In this document: positions 16,826 to 25,876 of the stretch, one piece after another
How the letters are laid out: every line of letters begins with the position of its first letter
How positions within the stretch are numbered: the first letter of the stretch is position 1
Source of the DNA: Ruminococcus sp.
Lineage (GTDB): Bacteria; Bacillota; Clostridia; Oscillospirales; Ruminococcaceae
Assembly (NCBI GenBank): GCA_017513795.1
Contig: JAFXEJ010000093.1
Location: 1-51,519 of the forward strand
Length of the DNA stretch: 51,519 bases
Direction: 5' to 3'
Translations under genes and position numbers: made by a program
The notes under the pieces: model-generated
Databases searched by the model: none
The model's input: the letters and a program-made list of their open reading frames with translations, nothing else
What the model was told of the DNA's origin: nothing

Positions 16826-17478
16826 ACAGTTTAAACGGAGTTATGGTTGTCGGACTTACCGGACAGACAGGTGCCGGAAAAAGTACAGTATCAAAAGTAT
16901 TTGCGGCAAATGGATTTGCAGTAATCAATGCCGATCATGTAGCAAGAAGTGTTGTTGAAAAGGGAAGTCGCTGTCTCGCTGAAATAGAAGACTTCTTCGG
17001 CAGCGGTGTTATAAACGAAGATGGGACGCTGAACAGAAAAGCTCTTGCAGCCATTGTATTTTCCGACAAGAACAAACTTGAAACGCTTAATACGATAACA
17101 TATCCATATATCACAAGTTCGATTCTGAAAAAAATCAGAATCCATGCAGCACGGAATGAGAAACTCATACTTCTTGACGCACCTACGCTTTTTGAAAGCC
17201 GTGCTGATGATTTCTGTGAAATAATTATTTCTGTTCTTGCAGATTCAGACATCAGAGAAAAACGCATTATCATCCGTGACGGACTTACTGTAGAACAGGC
17301 ACAGAGAAGAATGAATTCTCAGCTTGATGAGGAGTTCTTTGAAAGCCACTCAGATTATATAATACATAACAACGGAAATATAGAAACCGTTAATGAAATA
17401 TCAAAAGAGGTGTCAGATAAGATCAAGGATTTTTATCTGATAAACACTGCTTCTGGTGAGCAATCCGCAGTTATGTGA
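16822..17478 (+). CDS. coaE: Dephospho-CoA kinase
   Basis: It phosphorylates dephospho-CoA at the ribose 3' hydroxyl, the last step of coenzyme A synthesis. The P-loop GLTGQTGAGKS lies at residues 11-21. VINADHVARSVVEKG, LLDAPTLFES and the lid-like region with QRRMNSQL follow. At 218 residues it has the usual length. It starts within the tsaC stop codon (4-nt overlap), and the aminopeptidase gene follows by 12 nt. Confidence 0.94.
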   Translation: MNSLNGVMVVGLTGQTGAGKSTVSKVFAANGFAVINADHVARSVVEKGSRCLAEIEDFFGSGVINEDGTLNRKALAAIVFSDKNKLETLNTITYPYITSSILKKIRIHAARNEKLILLDAPTLFESRADDFCEIIISVLADSDIREKRIIIRDGLTVEQAQRRMNSQLDEEFFESHSDYIIHNNGNIETVNEISKEVSDKIKDFYLINTASGEQSAVM

Positions 17479-17490
17479 AAGGAGAATATT

Positions 17491-18894
17491 ATGGATAACA
17501 ACAAAGAAATGATAAAGGAACTTAAAGAAAAGCTTTTTCTGAAAAAGCAGCATGGGCTTTATAAAATGACTGATGAACAGATTGCAGACTGCGATAATTT
17601 CTGTGAAGATTACAAAAAATTCATGGATGCCGCAAAAATTGAACGTGAAGCTGTTGTCTATTCAATTGATCTTCTTGAAAAGAACGGCTATGTTGAATAT
17701 AAAAAGGGCATGAAGCTCAATGCTGGTGATAAGATTTATCGTAATAACAGAGGAAAGGCTGTTCTTATGGCTATTGTAGGAACTGCTCCGATAAGCGAAG
17801 GTGTAAGACTCTGTGCTGCACATATCGACTCTCCTCGTCTTGACCTCAAGCAGAATCCTTTGTATGAGGACAAGGAAATTGCTCTCTTTAAGACTCATTA
17901 CTACGGTGGAATCAAGAAATATCAGTGGACAGCTATTCCGCTTGCACTTCACGGTGTTATCTGTAAAGCTGATGGAACAGAAGTTACTGTTTCTATCGGA
18001 GAGGATGAAAATGATCCTGTTTTCTGTGTAACTGATCTTCTTCCGCATCTTGCAAACGCACAGATGGCAAAGCCGCTTGCGAAGGGAATAACAGGCGAGC
18101 AGCTAAACATTCTTATTGGTTCACGTCCTTTCAAGGATGATGAAGAAAGCGGAGCAGTAAAGCTTAACATTATGAATATACTCTTTGAGAAATACGGAAT
18201 TACTGAGGGCGATTTCATCTCATCAGAGCTTGAAGCAGTTCCGGCATTCAAGGCAAGAGATATAGGCTTCGACCGCAGTATGATCGGTGCTTACGGTCAT
18301 GATGATAAAGTTTGTGCTTATACGGCTCTCCGTGCAACTGTTGAGTGCGAAAATCCGGTTCATACAGTTGTAACTGTACTCACTGATAAAGAGGAAACAG
18401 GCAGCGACGGAAACACTGGTCTTTGCTCATCATATCTGGAATATTTTATTCATGATATTGCAGAAGCACTTGGCTCTGATGGCAGAACAGTTCTTTCAGC
18501 ATCTGAATGTCTTTCCGCAGATGTAAACGCAGCATTTGATCCTACATTCCCTGAAGTTAATGAAAGTAATAACTGTGCTTATCTCAATAAGGGTGTTGTT
18601 ATTACCAAGTATACCGGTGCACGAGGAAAATCTGGTACATCAGATGCATCTGCTGAATTTACCGGCAGAATAAGACGTCTTATGAACGCAAACGATGTGA
18701 TCTGGCAGACAGGTGAACTCGGCAAGGTAGACGAAGGCGGCGGCGGTACGGTTGCTGCATATATCGCTAATCTCGATGTAGACACAATTGATCTTGGAGT
18801 TCCGGTGCTTTCTATGCATGCTCCTTATGAAGTTGTATCAAAGATTGACACATATATGGCGTATAAAGCATTTTCTGCATTTGTAAATGATTGA
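17491..18894 (+). CDS. M18 family aminopeptidase
   Basis: This cytosolic dinuclear zinc exopeptidase of peptidase family M18 is 467 residues long. Metal and catalytic motifs visible are CAAHIDSPRLDLK (His111, Asp113), YYGGIKKYQW, AYGHDDKVCAYTA, TDKEETGSDGNTG, and DVNAAFDPTFPEVNE followed by GARGKSGTSDASAEF. A late GGGTVAAYIANLDVDTIDLGVPVLSMHAPYE region also fits. The family removes N-terminal, often acidic, residues from peptides. A strong AGGAGAA site precedes the ATG. It closes the DUF951-prfA-tsaC-coaE group, with a terminator after its stop. Confidence 0.94.
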   Translation: MDNNKEMIKELKEKLFLKKQHGLYKMTDEQIADCDNFCEDYKKFMDAAKIEREAVVYSIDLLEKNGYVEYKKGMKLNAGDKIYRNNRGKAVLMAIVGTAPISEGVRLCAAHIDSPRLDLKQNPLYEDKEIALFKTHYYGGIKKYQWTAIPLALHGVICKADGTEVTVSIGEDENDPVFCVTDLLPHLANAQMAKPLAKGITGEQLNILIGSRPFKDDEESGAVKLNIMNILFEKYGITEGDFISSELEAVPAFKARDIGFDRSMIGAYGHDDKVCAYTALRATVECENPVHTVVTVLTDKEETGSDGNTGLCSSYLEYFIHDIAEALGSDGRTVLSASECLSADVNAAFDPTFPEVNESNNCAYLNKGVVITKYTGARGKSGTSDASAEFTGRIRRLMNANDVIWQTGELGKVDEGGGGTVAAYIANLDVDTIDLGVPVLSMHAPYEVVSKIDTYMAYKAFSAFVND

Positions 18895-18900
18895 TAAAGA

Positions 18901-18937
18901 AGCGGCATTCCGTAATGGAATGCCGCTGTTTTGTTTT
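18901..18937 (+). terminator. Terminator after the M18 aminopeptidase gene, probably bidirectional
   Basis: AGCGGCATTCC (18901-18911) pairs with GGAATGCCGCT (18917-18927), followed by a T-rich tail. It lies between two convergent genes and could also end the minus-strand DUF308 transcript. Confidence 0.88.
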
Positions 18938-19481
18938 ATTTTTTTGTGGTAAAATCCTTGATATCAATAATACCGGAAGATGAATTTCCATTTCTTGAAG
19001 CCATTACACGGGCAACGTAGAGGTTGAATATTCCCAGAAGAACCATCACAGCACCAATAAGTATTCTTGCAAGTGAAGCGGCATGGAATGGATTGAATAC
19101 ACATATTCCGCCGGCAATAAGCGTTATCGCACCGATAATTCCTCGTATCAATCCCTTTTCAGAATTAATAGCCTTGACAATTTCGGTAATACCAAATACT
19201 GCGATAACAATTCCACCGATAAATCCTATTCCGAAAGTTACTATTTTCGGAATAAAGATTACTACAGCGATAAGGACTGCGGAACCGATAACGGACGGAA
19301 TCACAACTCCGGCATCTCCGGAGGTGATTCCCTGAATAATTTCCACAATGCAGAATAGTCCGATAATTATACATATACCATAAAGTGTGTAAGTAATTAT
19401 CTTCGGAAAGAAAATCAAAATGATTCCGATTATTGTAAGAAGAAGTCCTTTTGCTATAAATTTACCATTATTCAATTTCAT
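18936..19481 (-). CDS. DUF308/HdeD-family membrane protein
   Basis: The 181-residue protein has about six short membrane helices in paired repeats, for example GLLLTIIGIILIFFP, GICIIIGLFCIVEIIQGI and GIIGAITLIAGGICVFNPF. The spacing of gain/glycine-rich helices ending in FP or NPF is the DUF308 pattern, seen in E. coli HdeD. The tail (residues 155-181) is polar. An AGGAGG site partly overlaps the end of the transglutaminase gene, with 7 nt between them, so it belongs to the MoxR operon. The molecular function is unknown. Confidence 0.85.
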   Translation of the reverse strand: MKLNNGKFIAKGLLLTIIGIILIFFPKIITYTLYGICIIIGLFCIVEIIQGITSGDAGVVIPSVIGSAVLIAVVIFIPKIVTFGIGFIGGIVIAVFGITEIVKAINSEKGLIRGIIGAITLIAGGICVFNPFHAASLARILIGAVMVLLGIFNLYVARVMASRNGNSSSGIIDIKDFTTKK

Positions 19482-19488
19482 GAACCTC

Positions 19489-22179
19489 CTATATTATTAC
19501 TTTACCAATCTTGTACCATATTTTTTTGAACAGGCCGGATTTCGTATAAATATTTTCAGCCAGTGTATTCACAAATTTATTGCAGAAAGTTATATCATCT
19601 GCTCCCGGAGTTTCACGGCTGAAACCGCTGTAAAGAGCGATATCCATAAAGTTGCTGAAATCACCGAGCGGGAAGTAATCTCTGCCGATATGCTGTTCTA
19701 CATTTCTTGAGAACTCAGTGTAATTACCGTTTTCATTTGTCAGACTAAGAATTGCAAGCAGCTGTTCTGAATAACGATACATATTATTGATTCTTTCAGA
19801 AGCCGAACCGCTGTTGAAGCGTTTATATCTCATTTTGAGAATGAGCACACGTCTGATAAAGATAAGGGCAATCATAAAGGCAATTGTAAGTGCAATGAAA
19901 ATTATACACTTGACAAAGTCAGGAATTCCGCCGGAATCATTAGCAGCAATGCCTCTTACATTTCCTGTTCCGGTTGCGGTACCTGTTCCGACAGCGACGC
20001 CAGCAGCAGTTGTAGTAGTTGTAACTGTCTGAGTTGCATCCTGCTGTGATGTTGATACAGGATCACTATTCGGGGATGTAGAAGTAGGTTCGCTAACATC
20101 TGATGAGGGTGGCTCTGATGTTTCAGGAACTTCAGATGGTGTTATGTGGCTGATAGTTCTTTCTGTATATCCGGCTGTAAATTCATAGGGAATCCAGCCG
20201 AATCCGTCAAGATAAACTTCAACCCAAGCATGACTTCTGTTATCCTGAACATCAACTGTAAATGTATTGTCGGGATTGATAGTACACTTTTCAAAATCCT
20301 CTGCAACGATTATATATCCGGTAGCGTAACGTGCCGGAATTCCAGCCATTCTTGCAAGAAGAACGCCTGATGATGCATAGTGAATACAATATCCCTTCTG
20401 ATTTTCTATCAGGAAGTAATTGACAAAATCACGGTTTGAAGGAGTTTTGCCTGGCGAGAGAGTATATTCGGTATCAGCTGCCATTTTTTCTCTCATATGA
20501 CGGAGAACCTCAAGTTTTTCAGCGGCAGTCTTTGCATTTGAAGCGCTGTCGATGATATCTCCGTATTCCTTGCGGACTTCATCCATGTTTTTGTTATCCG
20601 GCAGCTGAAGATAATTATCGTAAACGAAATCACGGTATTTATTTTCGAGTAGAGCTGTCATAATAACAGGTCCGTTATTCGAGAAAAGGTCGCTCTTGAA
20701 AGGAAGACTGAGTTCGATAGATTCAGGAGAAATTTCATTATTGATACAGAACTTTTCAATGCTGTTTTGCCAGTTTTTATCGTTTACCGAAGAATTACTG
20801 AATGTAATTGTATTATTCTGTGAAAGAAGCGAAACATAGTAAGTCGTATCAATCGGAATAAAGTTGTAGCTGAATTCCTTTGACTTTGTATCAAGAGAAG
20901 ATACAAGCATATCACGGCTGTAGGAAAGTCCGCCGATATTTTTTGTTCCGTAGGGGGAGAAAAGTCTGTCTTTATCCACCTTTGAAACAATTTTTAGCAT
21001 CATATCTTTCACGCCAGGATTGACTACCTGAGCGAAAATAGACGGGAAATCCTGCGGGAATATTTTATTATCCTTGAATTCATCAAATAAATCATTATCA
21101 TATTTTTTCTTACTGAGTTCAAGCCATTCATTTTCCTTGTATACGCTTCCGACAGTATCTTTGATATAAACGGCATTGCCTACAGGCTGTTCGAATGTTA
21201 CTTCAAGATCAGTAACGTTCTTGTAAGTGATGTGATCCTTACTGCCGAGCTTGTTGTTATTGTATTTGAAGGAAAGTCCGAAAACACCTGTGATTTTCGA
21301 AAGACTTTCAGCAAGATTCTCAATTGAGAATTCCTCAAAAGCAAGACTGAGTTCACGGCGTTTGCGATTCAGCTCATCGCTTCTTTCGTAGCCGGTGATG
21401 TTAATGACTGACGAAGCTATGAAAGTTACGATCATAACTGAAACGATAATGAAGATACCGCATTTTTCCGTAACTTTAAGTTTCATCTGCCTTTTAGGCG
21501 AGAACACATTGTTTTTCCGGACAAATCCTCCTGAACCGCCGGAATATTCTCCCATATCTGTAGAAGTTATGCAGAACATAGCGATCCAGTAGCTTACAGT
21601 AAGCGTTCCCCAGAAAATAGGAATAGCGATACCGTTGTAAAGTCCTATTTCAATGATGGGAAAAGTAACTATAAGCGGAAGTATCATATTAGGATGATAT
21701 ATCGTGAAAAAGTAAATTACAAAAGCTATAAGCCATATTCCGAAGATCATAAGGATAGTTGTTGCTTTTTCCTCATCCTTGAAATCAACGTATTTGTAGT
21801 AATTTATATCGTTTTTCATTGATTCTTTGTATATGATATTATATACAAATTTAAATCCTTCCGTAATATCATCAAGCATTTTGACTGCTGCTCCAGTCAG
21901 AACCAGCAGCGAAGCGGCAATTATCCATAATGCCTTTCTGTTTATCAGTATCAGTGTAATGTAGAATATTGAAAAAAAGATTGCAGCCGTAACAACTGCG
22001 CTTTTATTGTATACAAAATTGAACATTCCCAGAAATGACATTATAACGGAAACAAAACCGATTACCGCAATTATAACAGACTCCAAACGCCTGAGATACG
22101 GACGTTTATTTTTTACGGACATTACGATACTGTCGCAGATCGCAATGCCGTTTCTGTTTTTGATATTATCTTTTTTCAT
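19489..22179 (-). CDS. Membrane transglutaminase-like protein (TgpA-type)
   Basis: The 896-residue membrane protein has N-terminal helices (about 35-260), a large extracytoplasmic part, a transglutaminase core, a Ser/Thr/Pro-rich linker (about 690-745), a further helix near 760 and a cytosolic C-terminal domain. The core shows GYCIHYASSGVLLARMAGIPARYATGY (catalytic Cys near 598), SHAWVEVYL (His near 649) and GWIPYEFTAGY. In the last motif Glu stands where DPT is common. Such proteins are linked to MoxR and DUF58 genes, as here, and are thought to act on envelope proteins. It overlaps the DUF58 gene by one base. Confidence 0.88.
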   Translation of the reverse strand: MKKDNIKNRNGIAICDSIVMSVKNKRPYLRRLESVIIAVIGFVSVIMSFLGMFNFVYNKSAVVTAAIFFSIFYITLILINRKALWIIAASLLVLTGAAVKMLDDITEGFKFVYNIIYKESMKNDINYYKYVDFKDEEKATTILMIFGIWLIAFVIYFFTIYHPNMILPLIVTFPIIEIGLYNGIAIPIFWGTLTVSYWIAMFCITSTDMGEYSGGSGGFVRKNNVFSPKRQMKLKVTEKCGIFIIVSVMIVTFIASSVINITGYERSDELNRKRRELSLAFEEFSIENLAESLSKITGVFGLSFKYNNNKLGSKDHITYKNVTDLEVTFEQPVGNAVYIKDTVGSVYKENEWLELSKKKYDNDLFDEFKDNKIFPQDFPSIFAQVVNPGVKDMMLKIVSKVDKDRLFSPYGTKNIGGLSYSRDMLVSSLDTKSKEFSYNFIPIDTTYYVSLLSQNNTITFSNSSVNDKNWQNSIEKFCINNEISPESIELSLPFKSDLFSNNGPVIMTALLENKYRDFVYDNYLQLPDNKNMDEVRKEYGDIIDSASNAKTAAEKLEVLRHMREKMAADTEYTLSPGKTPSNRDFVNYFLIENQKGYCIHYASSGVLLARMAGIPARYATGYIIVAEDFEKCTINPDNTFTVDVQDNRSHAWVEVYLDGFGWIPYEFTAGYTERTISHITPSEVPETSEPPSSDVSEPTSTSPNSDPVSTSQQDATQTVTTTTTAAGVAVGTGTATGTGNVRGIAANDSGGIPDFVKCIIFIALTIAFMIALIFIRRVLILKMRYKRFNSGSASERINNMYRYSEQLLAILSLTNENGNYTEFSRNVEQHIGRDYFPLGDFSNFMDIALYSGFSRETPGADDITFCNKFVNTLAENIYTKSGLFKKIWYKIGKVII

Positions 22180-23372
22180 TACAGTTCTATATCCTTTATT
22201 GATGAAGAAATTCTGCCTGCTGTCACAGGGGTGATATTTATATCAGCGTATCCGCATTTGATTTCAGATGCTGCTCCATGAGATCTGATAATTACAAGTG
22301 CGTTTTTGATATCTGCTTCAACATAATCGTCGATGACATTGAAAACATCGGAGGGAGGAACAGCAGTGATCAATGTGAACGAAGATATTGATATCATTGA
22401 TTGTTCCTTAAAATAGTTATCCGGCGGCAGACAAAACAGATTGTCATTGAAAGAGATTATAATGTCTCTTGCAGCTTCAGCGAGATCATCTGTAGAAGAA
22501 ATGATCTTTTCAACAAACCGACCTTTTCCTCCGTGATAAAATACTACCTTGTGACTTCTCTCGTTATCGAGCATGAGCTGTGATACAGAAAGAAAAGATT
22601 CTATCAGAGTGTCAAATACAGGGAGAGTGTATTCTGAATCCTCATAGCACATAAGATTGAGGAAAAGCATTGAAGGAATATCTACCGGAAGACTGTATTC
22701 CTTGACGATGAAATCATCCTTTTTGGAACTCAGCTTCCAGTGAATGCGGTTAAGTCTGTCTCCGGGATAGTATTCACGGAGATCAAAAATTTCTGACGGA
22801 TCGTCACCGGGTTTGTTTTCGGAAAATACATCGCTTTCTTCGCAGACATGGTCGATGCTCATAACTGTTCCGGAAACATCGTGTATTTCAGGCATTACAG
22901 CAACATCAGCAGTAATTTTTTTTCCTGTTTTGAATTTGAACAGCCGCATAGGATCGTAAACCTTAATGCTTATAGTTCTGATTTTGATTATACCGCAGAA
23001 CTTTGAATCAAGCTGAAATGTAACACGCTGAGAATTTCTTGGCTGAATCGGCATATCAAGATAAAAAGAACTTATCTGATTGCTGAAAACATTGTAATAC
23101 TCGATTTGAGCCTCAGCTTTTCCAACCGGAATAAAGCTTTTGTTTGTAATGCAAAGCTGAACGGGAAACGGCTGATTCTTGCTGATAGTTGCATCCTTTA
23201 CAGCTATCTCAGCTTTTATGGAAAATCTGAGAATTACTGATGCAATAAACATTATAACAGGCAGAGCAATAAAGACTATAAGAAGTACCAGAGCAAAATC
23301 AGGTACATAAAGTATATAAAAGAATGTACATACTATTATAAGTACAAGAAAGAGTATCTTTGTTATGAGCAT
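22179..23372 (-). CDS. DUF58 domain protein
   Basis: This 397-residue protein has two N-terminal membrane helices (about 1-50) followed by a cytosolic or membrane-proximal domain. The DUF58 signature is seen at FDLREYYPGDRLNRIHWKLSSKKDDFIVKEY (about 197-227), followed by a degenerate von Willebrand A-like region. DUF58 proteins pair with MoxR ATPases and are thought to be their clients or adaptors. The start ATG at 23372 lies 17 nt after the moxR stop. Its stop overlaps the transglutaminase start. Confidence 0.9.
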   Translation of the reverse strand: MLITKILFLVLIIVCTFFYILYVPDFALVLLIVFIALPVIMFIASVILRFSIKAEIAVKDATISKNQPFPVQLCITNKSFIPVGKAEAQIEYYNVFSNQISSFYLDMPIQPRNSQRVTFQLDSKFCGIIKIRTISIKVYDPMRLFKFKTGKKITADVAVMPEIHDVSGTVMSIDHVCEESDVFSENKPGDDPSEIFDLREYYPGDRLNRIHWKLSSKKDDFIVKEYSLPVDIPSMLFLNLMCYEDSEYTLPVFDTLIESFLSVSQLMLDNERSHKVVFYHGGKGRFVEKIISSTDDLAEAARDIIISFNDNLFCLPPDNYFKEQSMISISSFTLITAVPPSDVFNVIDDYVEADIKNALVIIRSHGAASEIKCGYADINITPVTAGRISSSIKDIEL

Positions 23373-23388
23373 AGAATCACCTGCCGGA

Positions 23389-24333
23389 TCAGGAAATTCC
23401 CGGAACAGGAACAGTTCTCAGGATATCAGCAATAACATTTTCTGCTGTTACTTCAGAGAGCTTAGCTTTGGAATTAAGAATGATTCTGTGACAGAAAACA
23501 TCGGCGCAGATATATGAAATATCATCCGGAATCACATAGTCACGGCCCATAGCAACAGCAATACCCTTTGCGATCTGCATAAGTGCAAGAGTGCCTCTGG
23601 GGCTGACGCCGAGTTTTATCATAGGATGTTTTCTTGTAGCCGCTGCTAATGATACAACGTATTCGTAAATTCTGTCATCAACATAGATATCGGAGATATA
23701 ATTCTGCAATGCTGTGATAAATGACGCATTTGCCACGGCATTTACTGTATCAAGAGGATTGGAATTATACTTTGATTTAAGAATATTGACTTCTCCGCCG
23801 AAATCAGGATAACCCATACTGAGCTTTATCATGAATCTGTCGAGCTGAGAATCCGGAAGACTGTGAGTTCCGGCAGAACCGATAGGGTTCTGTGTAGCGA
23901 TAACTGTATATGGTTCAGGAAGTCTGTATGTAGTTCCGTCAACAGTGATGCTTTTTTCTTCCATAAGCTCAAGGAGAGCAGACTGAGTCTTGCTTGAAGT
24001 ACGGTTGATTTCGTCAGCAAGGAAAAGATTACAGAAAGCAGCACCGCATCGGAATTCAAAAGCGCCTGTTTTTTTGTTGTATACATTGAATCCGGTTACA
24101 TCCGAAGGAAGAACATCGGGTGTAAACTGCATACGATTATGTTCCAGAGACAATGCTTTTGAAAAAGCGAGGGCAAGGGTTGTTTTTCCTACGCCAGGAA
24201 TATCCTCAATAAGAACGTGTCCCTTGCAGAGAATAGCAAGAAGAACCTTGATAATTATAGGATCCTTGCCGATTACAGCTTTCTTGACTTCGCTTACGAT
24301 TGAATTGATCTGATTTGTATAATTATTGTTCAT
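23389..24333 (-). CDS. MoxR-family AAA+ ATPase
   Basis: This chaperone-like AAA+ ATPase of about 314 residues is predicted to remodel or insert cofactors in partner proteins. The Walker A loop EDIPGVGKTT is at about 43-52, then QFTPDVLPSDVTGF, Walker B LFLADEINRTSSKTQSALLE (about 107-126), sensor 1 IATQNPIG and sensor 2 region GVSPRGTLALMQIAK. ATG 24333 is chosen because AGGAG lies 7 nt upstream. TTG 24339 also reads in frame but sits closer to the site. It heads a moxR-DUF58-transglutaminase-DUF308 operon behind a consensus promoter. Confidence 0.94.
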   Translation of the reverse strand: MNNNYTNQINSIVSEVKKAVIGKDPIIIKVLLAILCKGHVLIEDIPGVGKTTLALAFSKALSLEHNRMQFTPDVLPSDVTGFNVYNKKTGAFEFRCGAAFCNLFLADEINRTSSKTQSALLELMEEKSITVDGTTYRLPEPYTVIATQNPIGSAGTHSLPDSQLDRFMIKLSMGYPDFGGEVNILKSKYNSNPLDTVNAVANASFITALQNYISDIYVDDRIYEYVVSLAAATRKHPMIKLGVSPRGTLALMQIAKGIAVAMGRDYVIPDDISYICADVFCHRIILNSKAKLSEVTAENVIADILRTVPVPGIS

Positions 24334-24366
24334 GTTCAAACTCCTGTCTTTTATTTATACCTTTTC

Positions 24367-24395
24367 ATTATAACATTATTCTAATAATATTGCAA
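24367..24395 (-). promoter_or_regulatory. Sigma-A promoter of the moxR operon
   Basis: On the minus strand TTGCAA (24390-24395), 17-nt spacer, TATAAT (24367-24372). It gives a leader of about 25-30 nt before the moxR start. Confidence 0.82.
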
Positions 24396-24411
24396 GCAAA
24401 ATAGAAAAATA

Positions 24412-24660
24412 TTAATCAATTTGTTCTTCAAAGAAACTGCCTATAGGTTTTTCAAGTATTATTGATAGTCCCCATAGTTCAATATCAGATACAGTTCTCG
24501 TTTGTTCTTCTATTCTGCATATAGAACCTCTGCATATATACACTGCAATTGTTTCAAGCTTATCAGCGAGAGTCTGCTGACTCATCTTCTGTTCAATGCG
24601 GAATTGACGCACTTTTTTTCCGATCATATTCTTTTTTTCACCATCGATAATTCTTGCCAT
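24412..24660 (-). CDS. XRE-family helix-turn-helix regulator
   Basis: The 82-residue protein has a single Cro/C1-type helix-turn-helix: IGKKVRQFRIEQKMSQQTLADKLE (about 13-36), with a recognition region containing RGSICRIEEQTRTVSDIEL. The remainder is a short tail, so it is a minimal DNA-binding protein. An internal start at Met12 (NMIGKK) is possible, but GGAG lies about 10 nt before ATG 24660. It diverges from the ABC exporter operon, and palindromes sharing TAGGACAAT lie between the two. Autoregulation and control of the exporter are inferred from this arrangement. Confidence 0.8.
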   Translation of the reverse strand: MARIIDGEKKNMIGKKVRQFRIEQKMSQQTLADKLETIAVYICRGSICRIEEQTRTVSDIELWGLSIILEKPIGSFFEEQID

Positions 24661-24683
24661 TATTAATCACACTCCAAAAAGTC

Positions 24684-24712
24684 TTGACATAGGACAATTA
24701 ATATGATATACT
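24684..24712 (+). promoter_or_regulatory. Consensus sigma-A promoter of the ABC exporter operon
   Basis: TTGACA (24684-24689), 17-nt spacer, TATACT (24707-24712). The spacer contains a TAGGACAAT half-site (24690-24698) shared with the downstream palindrome. The predicted start is near 24719, leaving a leader of about 150 nt. Confidence 0.85.
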
Positions 24713-24726
24713 AAGATTATCGGTTT

Positions 24727-24747
24727 ATTGTCCTATCATAGGACAAT
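24727..24747. promoter_or_regulatory. Palindromic operator candidate for the XRE regulator
   Basis: ATTGTCCTA (24727-24735), central TCA and TAGGACAAT (24739-24747) form a perfect 9-bp inverted repeat. It sits just after the predicted exporter transcription start. One arm recurs exactly at 24690-24698 within the promoter spacer. The arrangement suggests repression by the adjacent XRE protein. Confidence 0.7.
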
Positions 24748-24868
24748 CTTAAAAAAAACTGATATGCAAGAAATTTCCATACATAAAAAAGCACAAAATA
24801 TCGGGGATTTCGCTCATTCATATGCTATACTTATAAGCATGACACAGTATTTTAAAGGAGGCAGAACA

Positions 24869-25876
24869 ATGTCAGGAATAATCGAAATAAAAAACATATC
24901 AAAAGAATTCAAGGTTCTTAACCGACGTGAAGGACTCAAAGGCAGTATCAGAGATCTTTTTTCACGGGATTACAAAATAGTCAAGGCGGTTGATAATATT
25001 TCAATGAGTATTCCTCAGGGAGAGATCGTCGGTTACTTGGGACCAAACGGAGCCGGTAAATCCACTACTATAAAAATGATGACAGGAGTTCTTGAGCCAA
25101 CGTCCGGAGAAATACTCGTGAATGGGAATATTCCATACAAGGACAGAACTAAAAATGCACAGGAAATCGGCGTTGTTTTCGGTCAGAGATCTCAACTGTG
25201 GTGGGCGCTTCCGCTGATAGAATCATTCAGACTTCTTAAAGATATCTATCAGATTCCCGATGATAACTATAACAGCATGATATCGCTTTACAAATCACTT
25301 GTTGATATTGAAGATCTGCTGCATAAGCCTGTACGTCAGATGTCGCTGGGACAAAGAACTCTCAGTGATATACTTGCGGCTTTTCTGCATAATCCGAAGA
25401 TAGTTTTCCTTGATGAGCCTACTATCGGTCTTGATGTTTCCATGAAAAGCAAAATCAGAACGCTTATCCATGCTCTTAACAAGGAAAAGAATACTACAGT
25501 TATTCTGACAACACACGATATGGGTGATGTAGACGCACTCTGTCAGAGAATTGTCATAATCGACAAGGGCAAAATGCTTTACGATAACGATATCGAGCAT
25601 CTGAAAGGATTTTTCGGTTCATACCGTACACTCAAGGTTCGTCCTGCCGGAGATATCGGAAAACAGGCAGAGGAGCTTGAAAAGGAACTGAAAAATCTGT
25701 CTGTATCAATTACTGCTGATGATGAATGGATATCAATTCTCGTAAATGAAGAAAAGTCAAAGGTGATGGAGGTTCTTGGAACAATACAGAAAACTCATGA
25801 CATCCGTGATATGAAGCTTGAAGAAATTTCAACTGAGGAGGTCATAAAAAAGATATACGAGGAGGGCGTAGAATGA
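24869..25876 (+). CDS. ABC-2 type exporter, ATP-binding subunit
   Basis: The 335-residue ATPase has Walker A GPNGAGKS at 58-65, Q-loop GVVFGQRSQLWWALP, signature SLGQR at 159-163 and Walker B IVFLDEPTIGLD around 178-189, with TTHDMGDVDALC containing the switch histidine. The FKVLNRREGLKGSIRDLF lead-in and GQRSQLWW segment are typical of the ATPases paired with PF06182 permeases. I start at ATG 24869 because AAGGAGG lies upstream. The frame is open back to 24728, but that region is the operator and leader. It overlaps the first permease by 4 nt. The substrate is unknown. Confidence 0.92.
   Translation: MSGIIEIKNISKEFKVLNRREGLKGSIRDLFSRDYKIVKAVDNISMSIPQGEIVGYLGPNGAGKSTTIKMMTGVLEPTSGEILVNGNIPYKDRTKNAQEIGVVFGQRSQLWWALPLIESFRLLKDIYQIPDDNYNSMISLYKSLVDIEDLLHKPVRQMSLGQRTLSDILAAFLHNPKIVFLDEPTIGLDVSMKSKIRTLIHALNKEKNTTVILTTHDMGDVDALCQRIVIIDKGKMLYDNDIEHLKGFFGSYRTLKVRPAGDIGKQAEELEKELKNLSVSITADDEWISILVNEEKSKVMEVLGTIQKTHDIRDMKLEEISTEEVIKKIYEEGVE

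Noticed and set aside
24728-24868. 47-codon N-terminal extension of the ABC ATPase in frame
   Set aside because: It begins inside the operator palindrome and has no ribosome binding site; ATG 24869 has AAGGAGG and begins at the family N terminus.
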